NCBI GenBank assembly: GCA_964545715.1
Contig: CAZJHX010000131.1
Span: forward strand, 1-30,638
From: CAZJHX01 sp964545715
GTDB lineage: Bacteria; Myxococcota_A; UBA9042; GCA-2863065
Direction: 5' to 3'
DNA length: 30,638 nucleotides
The position numbers and the translations under genes were made by a program. Of the stretch, positions 1 through 8,000 are shown one piece after another. Position 1 is the first letter of the stretch; each line of letters opens with the position of its first letter. Below the pieces are notes generated by a model. The model was not told where the DNA came from and ran no database searches. It worked only from the letters and a program-made list of their open reading frames with translations.

Positions 1-2
1 GG

Positions 3-2036
3 ATGGCCGCCGCGGAGTGCGGCACGGGGCCGGACCGAGTTTTGAGGAGGGACAGCCTGTCGCCGCTGGGCGCCGAGGACGGCACGAGCCTGGTCCAGGC
101 CTATAAGAACATCTTCTACAACTACACCTACAACTGGCAGATGCTGGCCACGCGCGCCACGCCCCTGTCGTTTGATGACGCATTCGGCGTAGTCGAGGTC
201 TACGAGCCCGACTGGTACGGCGACGCGATCAAGCTCTCCCCGCCACGTCTGGAGCTGCGCCTGGTCCGCACGGACGACGACTTGAAGCCGACAACAACCT
301 CCACGCTGGTCTCGTCCGGCGTCTTGCAGGGCGATCGCTTCGACTCAGCCGCCATCCCGGGCTCCACCGACTTTATCGTGGCCTGGGTAGACGGTCCCGG
401 CACGCTCCACGTCCGACGCTTCACCAGCGAGGGCATCGCGCTGGATGTCCTGAACTCGACGGAGGCCAGCAATCAGATGGTCTCGATTCGGGTGGTCGCG
501 TTTGCCGATGGCAGCGCAACGGTCTTGTGGGACGAGAGCCAGGCCGACGGCTCCGGCTACGGCATCCGCATGTGGCGGCTGAGCGCCGGGCTGAAAGAGC
601 TGAACGCGCCGACGGCGGCGAACCTGTTCGTGGCGGGCGATCAGCAGCTGGGCGGGGCGGCGGCGCGTGCAGACGGTGGGCTGATCGTCGTGTGGGACGA
701 CGCCGAGGCGGACGGGTCCGGCAAGGCGATTCGGGCACGCCGCTTCAAACCCGACGGCACGCCGGCGGCTGTAGAGTTCACAGTAAACACGATCACGACG
801 GGCACGCAGCACCTGCCGGCGGTCGCAACGCTGGATAACGGGGACTGGGTCGTCGCGTTTGTCGGAGCGGACAAGCACGTGTGGACGCGACGCTTCTCGG
901 CCGAGGACGAGCCCCAGCCGTCGGTGTTCGAGCGGCGCGCTAATCCGCAGCCCAAGGCGGATCAGGGCAGCCCTTCAGCAGCGCGTTCGGGCGCCGGCTC
1001 CATCCTCGTGGTGTACGACTCGGACGACTTCGAGGGCTGGACCGTTCGGTCACGGCTGCTGAACGCGCCGATGTCGACGGCCACACTGAGCGCTATCGGC
1101 CCGGGCAAGCGCCAAAACGCGATGGTGGCAGGCGGCGCGGACCGCTTCATCGCGGTGTGGCAGGCGGCTGGGCAGGACGGGGACGGCGAGGGCGTGTACG
1201 GACGCCTTGTGTCGGAGCTGGGCGCGCCGCTGGGCGTTGAGATCGCGGTCCCCCAGAGCACCGCGGGCGATCAGACCACGCCGGCGGTGGCGATGAGCGA
1301 TGACGGCCGCTTTGTGGTGGCCTGGACGGCGGCCAACGCGGAGATCCACGCCCGCGCCTTCGACAAGGACGCGCTGACGCCGGACGACGAGGTGTCCATC
1401 TTCGAGAGCCTGGCGGTCAAGAGCCATCCGGCGATAGTCATGGACTCGGCCGGCGCACACGTCGTGGTGGCCTGGCAGGAGAAAGCCGGTGAGCTCGGCG
1501 AGGCCATCGCGCTGCGCAAGCTGTCGGACAATCTGACCCTCTCCGAGGAGCCGATCATGGTGACGGCGCAGTCCCCGTTCGACAGGCTGCGGCCGGCTCT
1601 GGCGATCTCCGACTCCGACAAGCTGGTCGCGGTGTGCTGGGAGGCCACGTCGCTGACGGCCGAGAACGAGACGGACATCCAATGCACCGTGCGGTCGTTT
1701 AGCAACCTGGCCTCCGGCTCGGATCCCTTCGGCGCGCACCCGGTCATGCTCGGCGCCCAGGCCAACCCCGTGATGACGTTCACAAGCGACGATACGCTCG
1801 TCGTGGCGTGGGACAGCGTCGGTGTGGACGGCGCAGGCACGGCCGTGCAGTTCGCGCTCTTTTCGCAAACCGGCGAGGCGCTGACCCCGCGCACGGTGGC
1901 CAACCGCACCTGGGCGTCGGACCAGCAGCACCCGTTTGCAGTGACTCAGGGCGGCGACTTGTTTATCGGCTGGCAGTCGGAGGTCGACGGCGGCGCGCAC
2001 ACCGACATCCTGTACCGCACCTTGCCGCTACCCTAG
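3..2036 (+). CDS. Secreted/surface repeat protein, 5'-truncated by window edge
   Basis: At least 677 residues are visible. The frame is open to the left edge and no signal peptide is seen, so the true start probably lies upstream. About eleven degenerate units of roughly 50-60 residues follow one another. Each has a hydrophobic strand ending in V-V-A-W or similar, then an acidic D-G-x-G turn, then an Arg-rich strand of R-R-F or A-R-A-F type (for example FIVAW, LIVVW, FIAVW, FVVAW, VVVAW). This pattern is common in large secreted bacterial proteins and suggests an all-beta, propeller-like fold. That fold is inferred; I recognise no catalytic motif. The gene ends in TAG immediately next to the stop of the convergent lipoprotein gene, with no base between them. 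Role unknown; extracellular or cell-surface location is likely. Confidence 0.75.
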   Translation: MAAAECGTGPDRVLRRDSLSPLGAEDGTSLVQAYKNIFYNYTYNWQMLATRATPLSFDDAFGVVEVYEPDWYGDAIKLSPPRLELRLVRTDDDLKPTTTSTLVSSGVLQGDRFDSAAIPGSTDFIVAWVDGPGTLHVRRFTSEGIALDVLNSTEASNQMVSIRVVAFADGSATVLWDESQADGSGYGIRMWRLSAGLKELNAPTAANLFVAGDQQLGGAAARADGGLIVVWDDAEADGSGKAIRARRFKPDGTPAAVEFTVNTITTGTQHLPAVATLDNGDWVVAFVGADKHVWTRRFSAEDEPQPSVFERRANPQPKADQGSPSAARSGAGSILVVYDSDDFEGWTVRSRLLNAPMSTATLSAIGPGKRQNAMVAGGADRFIAVWQAAGQDGDGEGVYGRLVSELGAPLGVEIAVPQSTAGDQTTPAVAMSDDGRFVVAWTAANAEIHARAFDKDALTPDDEVSIFESLAVKSHPAIVMDSAGAHVVVAWQEKAGELGEAIALRKLSDNLTLSEEPIMVTAQSPFDRLRPALAISDSDKLVAVCWEATSLTAENETDIQCTVRSFSNLASGSDPFGAHPVMLGAQANPVMTFTSDDTLVVAWDSVGVDGAGTAVQFALFSQTGEALTPRTVANRTWASDQQHPFAVTQGGDLFIGWQSEVDGGAHTDILYRTLPLP

Positions 2037-2660
2037 TCAGGGCGCGGCGGTCTGCCAGCACTCGCCGTCCAAAGCGACGCACTCGTTCCATTGGGTGCAG
2101 ACGTAGCGGCCGGTGCAATCCTCGGGCTCGAAGGCCTGGCAGATGCCGTCTTTGGGCGTGCAGAAGCCAAAGTTTTCGCAGCCCTTCTCCAGAGTCTCGA
2201 CGCCCTGGTCGTCGACGGGTTTTGCGCACTCGTCACGGGTGGTGCCGGGCGCCCAGCACTCGCCGTCCTGACACACGCAGGAGCCCCAGGTCTTGCAGTC
2301 CGGATCGTCCACGCACTGCTGCGTGTCCGTGCAGATCTGACCGCACCTCTTGTCGGGGTGGATAGCCGCCTGGGGCCAGCAGGCCAGGTGCGCGGTGTGG
2401 CCGTCGGGGCCCTTATCCCAGCACGGCGGCGCTGAGACGCACTCCCCGTCCTCTTTGCAGCCGATGGACTGGGCGCAGTCGGCGTCGCTGCCCGCCATGC
2501 ACACGCCATGCATCGGGGTGCACTTGCCAAAGCGGGTGCAGCTTTGCTTGTCCAGGCACGGGTTCTCGGCGGTGTCTGCGGTGTCCTGCGTGGCGTCGGG
2601 TGTCGGATCGTCATCGCCGCAGCCGAGCGCGACGAGAGCGATCAATAGGAGAAGCCGCAT
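2037..2660 (-). CDS. Small cysteine-rich lipoprotein
   Basis: This is a 207-residue protein with a short lipoprotein signal (MRLLLLIALVALGC) followed by an acidic Asp/Thr linker. The rest is a chain of Cys-rich units of the form C-x3-G-x-C-x4-G-x-C (for example CTRFGKC..GVC, CENFGFC..GIC, CTQWNEC..GEC). Many paired cysteines suggest a disulfide-stabilised secreted domain. The unit matches those in the lipoprotein at 4486-4971 and loosely resembles the linker modules of the giant Kazal protein, so all may belong to one local family. Its start overlaps the end of the upstream FGE-like gene by 19 bp, which suggests translational coupling. Its stop (TGA, read on the minus strand) touches the stop of the convergent gene on the other strand. 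No enzymatic function can be assigned. Confidence 0.8.
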   Translation of the reverse strand: MRLLLLIALVALGCGDDDPTPDATQDTADTAENPCLDKQSCTRFGKCTPMHGVCMAGSDADCAQSIGCKEDGECVSAPPCWDKGPDGHTAHLACWPQAAIHPDKRCGQICTDTQQCVDDPDCKTWGSCVCQDGECWAPGTTRDECAKPVDDQGVETLEKGCENFGFCTPKDGICQAFEPEDCTGRYVCTQWNECVALDGECWQTAAP

Positions 2661-3673
2661 CGGAAGCCTACGTCGGGATCGGCCTCTTCCTCGCCCAGAG
2701 AGTCGCCGCCGCGAAAGGCACAGCGCAGGTTGGCGCCGTCATCGAGAAAGCTGCCGCCGGTCGCGACCTTGCGGTTCTCGTCCTCACAGCCCGCGAGCCA
2801 GGCGCTGCCGTCGGTCGGCGCGCCCTCGAAGCCCTGGTGAAAGCAGTCCTCGACCCACTCCATGGCATTGCCGGACAGGTCGAGCACGCCCTCGACCGAC
2901 GCGCCGGACGAAAAGGAGCCGACCGGTGCGGTGCCGATGAAGCCGTCATGGCAGAAGGCGTCGTCGCAGTTGCAGACGGCGGTGGTGGCGTCCCAGGGGG
3001 CCCCGCCGCAGCCGGGCAGATCGCCGTTCTCCCACTCGGACGGGCAGGCGTTGCCCCACGGAAAGCGCTGCCAGGTCTGTGCTTCGGGCCCCCCCGGTCC
3101 GTTGGCGGCGCGCTCCCACTCCGCCTCGGACAGCAGCCGCTTCCCCTTCCACGCGCAATAGGCGCTGGCGCCGGGCCACCATACGAGCGTCGCGGGATGA
3201 TCGTCGCAGGACTGATCAGCCTTGCCGTTGGCCTCGGCCTCGCACGTGCTTTTGACCACGTAGTTGGCCGCGCAGTCGATCTTCACATCCTCGGCAGCGC
3301 CGACATCACAGTCGTAGCAGTCATAATCGGTGCCGTTATGGGGGCACTTGTTGCCGTTTTCCTTGAGAAACTCGGCAAACTCGGCCGTAGTCACCTCATG
3401 CTTGTCGATCCAGAACGGCTGCGCGAAAGTGACGGCATGCATCGGCTGCTCACGCGGTTTGCCCTCGCCCTCGGGGGAGCCCATAAAAAAGGACCCGGGC
3501 GGGATCTTCACCATGCCGGCTTTGCCCGTGTTGGCGCCCGTGTTGTCACACGGATCTCCCGCCTGGCACTGGTGCAGGACGATGGGCTCGTCCCCGCCCG
3601 ACTCTCCGTTCGAGCACCCAATAACCAACAGCAATCCCGCCAGCGCGCCAAATCCCTTGAACATGAGCGCCAT
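2642..3673 (-). CDS. FGE-sulfatase-fold (SUMF1-like) lipoprotein without the catalytic cysteines
   Basis: From the ATG at 3673 the protein has 343 residues and a lipoprotein signal ending LLLVIGC (C20). Other possible starts are ATG at 3664 and TTG at 3700. Residues ~53-343 form a formylglycine-generating-enzyme (FGE-sulfatase) domain: MVKIPPGSFFMGSPEGE (~54-70), KHEVTTAEF (~91-99), the AYCAWKGKRLLSEAEWE block (~171-186), FPWGN (~204-208), DLSGNAMEWVED (~265-276) and a terminal GGSF...LRCAFR...GFRC. A Cys-rich insertion lies at ~110-156. True FGEs carry two copper-binding catalytic cysteines just after GGS[FY]. Here those places hold Asp and Leu, so sulfatase activation is unlikely. Related lipoproteins with this fold usually have binding or structural roles. 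It probably forms an operon with the overlapping small lipoprotein downstream. Confidence 0.88.
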   Translation of the reverse strand: MALMFKGFGALAGLLLVIGCSNGESGGDEPIVLHQCQAGDPCDNTGANTGKAGMVKIPPGSFFMGSPEGEGKPREQPMHAVTFAQPFWIDKHEVTTAEFAEFLKENGNKCPHNGTDYDCYDCDVGAAEDVKIDCAANYVVKSTCEAEANGKADQSCDDHPATLVWWPGASAYCAWKGKRLLSEAEWERAANGPGGPEAQTWQRFPWGNACPSEWENGDLPGCGGAPWDATTAVCNCDDAFCHDGFIGTAPVGSFSSGASVEGVLDLSGNAMEWVEDCFHQGFEGAPTDGSAWLAGCEDENRKVATGGSFLDDGANLRCAFRGGDSLGEEEADPDVGFRCGFSY

Positions 3674-3709
3674 TCTCAGAAACCACCCCGCGGCCGTCAA
3701 GCCGCTGCG

Positions 3710-4495
3710 GTGCTAACTGCGCTGTTGGTCTGCGCCTGCTCACCCGACCCCGAGCCGCCGCCGCCGCCGCCGCCGCCGACCCCACCGCCACAGGACTGCC
3801 GCCCGGTTTTTGAGTGCGCGCTGTACTGCGACGGCGACGAGTGCGCCGACCCCTGCTACGCGGACGCAAAGTCACCGGCGGACGCCGATGGCGCGCGCGC
3901 GATCATGCAGTGCCTGGACACCAACTGCGCCGCGTCCACCGACCTGCCCGCGTGCCTGGTCGAGCACTGCTTCGAGCCCCTGAACACCTGCTACTACAAA
4001 GCCGCGGACGGCGACGCCGCGTGCGGTGCGACCTGGTCCTGCTTTGGCGACTGCGGCGACGATCCCGCCTGCCTGGACGCCTGCCTGGCCGCCACCTCAC
4101 ACGCGGCCCAGCGCCTGTTCTCCGCCGTGGAGGTGTGCTCGGACCGCTATGTGATCAACCAGTGCACCGCGCCTGGCGACGCCTGCGACATCGAGGCCCT
4201 GCACACGGTCTGCAAAACCAAGCTGGACGCCTGTCTGACGCACGAGGCGCCCGCACCCACCGAGCAGACCATCGCCGTCTGTGATGCGCTGAAACCCTGC
4301 GCCCACGACGACTGCGCGGGTGTCGTGCAAAACCTGCTCGCAGGCTGCCCAAGCACCGATAGGGAGGCATTTCTGGCCCGCGAGGCGTGCCTGGCCGGCA
4401 AGACGTGCGCAGAGATGGGGTCCTGTCCGGCGTTTGAGCCAAGCTCGCTATGTTTGGAGGTGCTGCCGCCGCCTGGGCAGAAGGACTATCCCTGA
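3710..4495 (+). CDS. Cysteine-rich lipoprotein with polyproline linker
   Basis: The frame carries a clear lipoprotein signal (VLTALLVCAC, then SPDPE), eight consecutive prolines, and about 230 residues rich in paired cysteines with short helix-like stretches. I take GTG at 3710 as the start, giving 261 residues. The open frame extends far upstream, but there it lies antisense to the FGE-like gene and looks like shadow sequence. No ATG lies near the signal in this frame. An ATG at 3663 is in another frame that stops at 3716, so a sequencing frameshift near 3700-3715 is possible. The start therefore remains uncertain. The gene is divergent from the FGE-like gene and convergent with the next lipoprotein, overlapping it by 10 bp. 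I recognise no family; a secreted, disulfide-rich surface protein is the safest reading. Confidence 0.72.
   Translation: MLTALLVCACSPDPEPPPPPPPPTPPPQDCRPVFECALYCDGDECADPCYADAKSPADADGARAIMQCLDTNCAASTDLPACLVEHCFEPLNTCYYKAADGDAACGATWSCFGDCGDDPACLDACLAATSHAAQRLFSAVEVCSDRYVINQCTAPGDACDIEALHTVCKTKLDACLTHEAPAPTEQTIAVCDALKPCAHDDCAGVVQNLLAGCPSTDREAFLAREACLAGKTCAEMGSCPAFEPSSLCLEVLPPPGQKDYP
3755..3778 (+). repeat. (CCG)8 microsatellite encoding polyproline
   Basis: Eight perfect CCG codons encode the proline run just after the lipid-attachment cysteine. Such a tract is prone to slippage in units of one codon, and runs of prolines usually need EF-P for efficient translation. Confidence 0.9.
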
Positions 4496-4971
4496 TCGGG
4501 GAGCGCGTCCTCGGTGACACACCGGCCGTTGTGGGCGAAGCACTCTTTGTACTCTTTGCACAGGTCCGACTTTTCGCAATCGGCGTTCGTGAGCACGATG
4601 CACTCGCATTCGGACGCGGTGCACAGGCCTTCTGAGCCGCACCAGAACGACGACTCGCAGTTCTGGGCCGTTACCGCGCAGCAGGCGCCATCGACCAGGG
4701 TGCACTTGCCAAACTTGACGCAGTTGTCGGACGCCGTGCACTGCTGCGGCTCGTCGGCGACGCAAGAATCGGCTTGGAGCGTGCACAACCCGTCCAGCTG
4801 ACAGCAGCGTGATGCCGCGCAGTCGGCGGTGCAGTCCTCGGTGGCGGTGTTGTCGCCGGTCGAAGACGTGCCGCCGCTGACATCAGGCAGGCTGAACCCG
4901 TCGTCGTCGTCGTCCGGTGTCCCGGAGCCGCAGCCGGCGATGAAGATGATGGTGAGTGCGAGCACGCGCAT
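4486..4971 (-). CDS. Small cysteine-rich lipoprotein
   Basis: This is a 161-residue protein with a signal ending IIFIAGC (lipobox, C14), then an acidic stretch with five consecutive Asp, then Cys-rich units similar to those of the lipoprotein at 2037-2660 (for example CVKFGKCTLVDGACC compared with CTRFGKCTPMHGVC). It contains a CC pair twice and ends in an acidic tail. It lies 37 bp downstream of the giant Kazal gene on the same strand and may be co-transcribed with it. Its 3' end overlaps the convergent gene by 10 bp. No function is recognised; a disulfide-rich, lipid-anchored envelope protein is inferred. Confidence 0.8.
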   Translation of the reverse strand: MRVLALTIIFIAGCGSGTPDDDDDGFSLPDVSGGTSSTGDNTATEDCTADCAASRCCQLDGLCTLQADSCVADEPQQCTASDNCVKFGKCTLVDGACCAVTAQNCESSFWCGSEGLCTASECECIVLTNADCEKSDLCKEYKECFAHNGRCVTEDALPDQG

Positions 4972-5008
4972 GGCGGAAAAAGCCTACCATGCGCGGCTAC
5001 TGGGGTGC

Positions 5009-8000
5009 CTACTCGGCGGGGTCGAGCTTGCAGACCCCGTCGTGGTTCTTGGCGACCTTGGCCTGGATGCGGAAGCAGTCGTTGCTGTAGGTCTTGCCGT
5101 TGCAGCCGCACACCGGCTTGTAGATCTCGATGCAGAAGTCGCTGACCGGCACGCAGACGCCCGGGATGTCAGCGCCGTTGCACATGCCCGGCAGCGTGTC
5201 GCACCACTGGCCCTTCTCGCAGAGACCGCCGATGAAGCCGCCGCAGCTGGTCACACAGGTGTCGTCGCAGCCGTCGCCGTCGGTGTCTGTGGGCACGCCT
5301 ACCTCACAGACGAACTTGTCGCAGATCTTCTCGCACTTGTCGTCGCAGCCGTCGCCGTCCGTGTCGACCGGCTTGGTACCGGGCAGGCACTTGATCGGGT
5401 CACAGTCGCACGTCTTGACCTCGTCCGGGATAAACCCGCACTGCTCCTCGCACAGACCCTCTTTGCAGCCCCAGAAATTGCCGCAGTTGGCGCACAGCAG
5501 CGGGCACGGGTTCTTGAAGTCCAGATCCTTGTCGTAGCAGTCACACGCCGCGTCACAGGTCGCCTTACAGGTGTCGACGCAGCCGTCGCCGGTGGTGTCC
5601 ACGCCCTTGAAGCCGGGCGCGCAATCGACCGCGATCGGGCACTTGGGCACACACTTGTCCGGGCAGCCGTCGCCGTCCGTGTCCTTGGCCACGTAGCCGA
5701 TCGGGCACAGGATGGGCTTGCACTCGCACTGCCCGGTTGCCTTGATGTTGACGCCCCAGACGCCGGCCTCGCAGGCGTTGCCGTAGGTCTTGTCGTCACA
5801 ACCGCACACCGGCAGCCAGATGTCGGGGCATACGTCCGGCTGGGACGTGCACGTGCCCTTGCCGGAGCAGTTGCCCGTGGCCTTTTTGCAGTACGACTTG
5901 CCCGGGCAGTCGTCGTTGCTGGAGCAGGACGCCACGATCTCGCACTGGCCGTTGAACTTGACGTTCACACCCGCCGCGGCCGCCGCGCAGGCGTTGCCGT
6001 AGGTCTTGTTGTCGCAACCGCACACCGGCTTGTACTCCTGCGTGCAGGCGTCCGGCATCGGCGTACACTGACCCTTGCCGGAGCAGTTGCCCACGGCCTT
6101 CTGGCAGTACTGGTTCTTGGTGCAGGTGTCGTTGCTGGAGCACAGCGCCACGATCTCGCAGCTACCCTCGTGCTTGACGTTGGCGCTTGCCGCCGCCGCC
6201 TCACACGCGTTGCCGTAGGTCTTTCCGTCGCAACCGCAGACCGGCGCCCAGACGTCGGGACAGCCGGTGGGGATCGCCGCGCACGTGCCCTTGCCCGTGC
6301 AGTTGCCCGTCTCCTTTTTGCAGTACGTCTTGGCGCCGTCCGGGCTCGGACCGCAATCGTCGTTGGACTCACAGCCCTCGACAACCGGCTCGCACTGGCC
6401 CTTGTGCTTGACCGAGACGCCAACCGCTGAGGCGGCGCAGTCGTTGGAGTAGGTGTGGCCGTCGCAGCCGCAGACCTGGGCCAGGATCAGCGGGCAGATC
6501 GTCGGCTTGGGCGCGCAGGTGCCGGCACCATCGCAGTCGCCGACCGACTTGTCGCAGAACTGGGAGTCGGCGCAGTCATCGTTGCTCTTGCACTCTTTGA
6601 CCTCGGGCTCGCACGCGCCCTCCGACGCCACGTTGACGCCGCCACTTGCCGCCGCGCACGCGTTGGAGTGCGTCTTGCCGTCACACCCGCAGACCGGCTT
6701 GTAGATGGCCAGGCAGATCTGCGGTTTCGCGGTGCAGCTGCCCTCGCCGTCGCAGTTGCCGGCCTTCTTGGCGCAGTACTGGTCGTCCGCGCACTCTTTG
6801 TTGTTGTTGCACGCCAGGTCCGAGACCTTGCACTCGCCCTGATACGCGACGTTCATGCCCGCCAGCGCCGCCATGCAGGCGTTGCCGTAGGTCTTGTTAT
6901 CGCAACCGCACACCGGCTTGTACTCCTTGGTGCAGCCCTCGGGCTTGGCCGCGCACTCGCCCTGCACGACGGTGCAGGAGTCCTTGGCGCAGTACTCGTC
7001 ATCCTCGCAGTGGGCGTCCTCTTTGCAGATCTGGACCTCGACCTCGCACTTGCCCTCGTGCGCCACGCTGGCACCCGCTGACGACGCGAAGCACGCGTTG
7101 TCGTAGGTCACGCCGTCGCAACCACACACCGGCGCATAGATCTTGACGCACAGCGCGGGCGCCGTCGTGCACACGCCCTGCCCGTCACAGTCGCCGGCCT
7201 TCTTGGAGCAGAACTGGCTCTTGCCGCACTCCGTGTTGCTCTTGCACGGCACCTCGACCGTCTTGCACGGGCCCGTATGCTCCACGTTGACGCCAAGCGC
7301 CGCCGCGTCGCACGTGTTGTTGTAGGTTTTGCCGTCGCAGCCGCACACCAGCGGCGCATCGTCTGTGCAGATCTTGGGCTTGTCGGCGCACTGACCGACG
7401 CCGTCACAGCCGCCAAGCTCCTTTTTGCAGTATTTGCCGCCTGCCGCCGGATCGTCGATGGCCGCGCAGTCCTTGTTGCTGGTGCACTTGTTGCCCGTCG
7501 CATCGCACTCGCCCTCTTTGGCCACGTTGACGCCGGCCGAGTTGGCCGTACACGCGTTGCCGTAGGTCTTGCCGTCACAACCGCACACCGGCTTGTAGAT
7601 CAGGATGCAGGCATCGGGTTTGGGCTGGCACTGACCGGCGCCGTCACAGGTCTTCTTGGCGCAGTACGACGCCTTGCCGCAGTCTTCGTTGCTCTCGCAC
7701 TTGCACTCGCCGTCATAGGCCTTGGACACGCCCGCCTGCTGGCGCAGACAGTCGTTGTTGTAGGTTTTGCCGTCGCACCCGCACACGGCCGACGCAAACG
7801 GGAGCAGGCACGCAGCCGGCTTGTCCACGCAGGTCCCAGCGTTGCCAATGACGCCACAGCTGCCCGCCGCAAACTCGCAGAACTGGCCGTCGCCGCACTT
7901 CAGCCCGGCAAAGCCGCCGCACGATTGGGTGCACGCGCCCTTGGACTTGACGTTGACGCCAGCGGCGGCGGCCAGGCACTCGTTGCCCCAGGTCTTGCCG

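Noticed and set aside
2642..3673. True sulfatase-activating FGE
   Set aside because: The two catalytic cysteines after GGS[FY] are missing, and no sulfatase gene lies nearby.
2600..3709. Upstream extension of the polyproline lipoprotein to an ATG at 2600
   Set aside because: It runs antisense through the FGE-like gene and would place the lipoprotein signal in the middle of a protein.
4829..6430. A 533-codon plus-strand frame over the end of the Kazal gene
   Set aside because: It has the same in-register antisense explanation, with no signal peptide or recognisable motif, and it overlaps two well-supported genes.
5797..7590. Regularly spaced repeats that could suggest a CRISPR array
   Set aside because: The repeats are about 218 bp apart, diverged and encode Kazal domains in one open frame. 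No short identical repeats with unique spacers are present.
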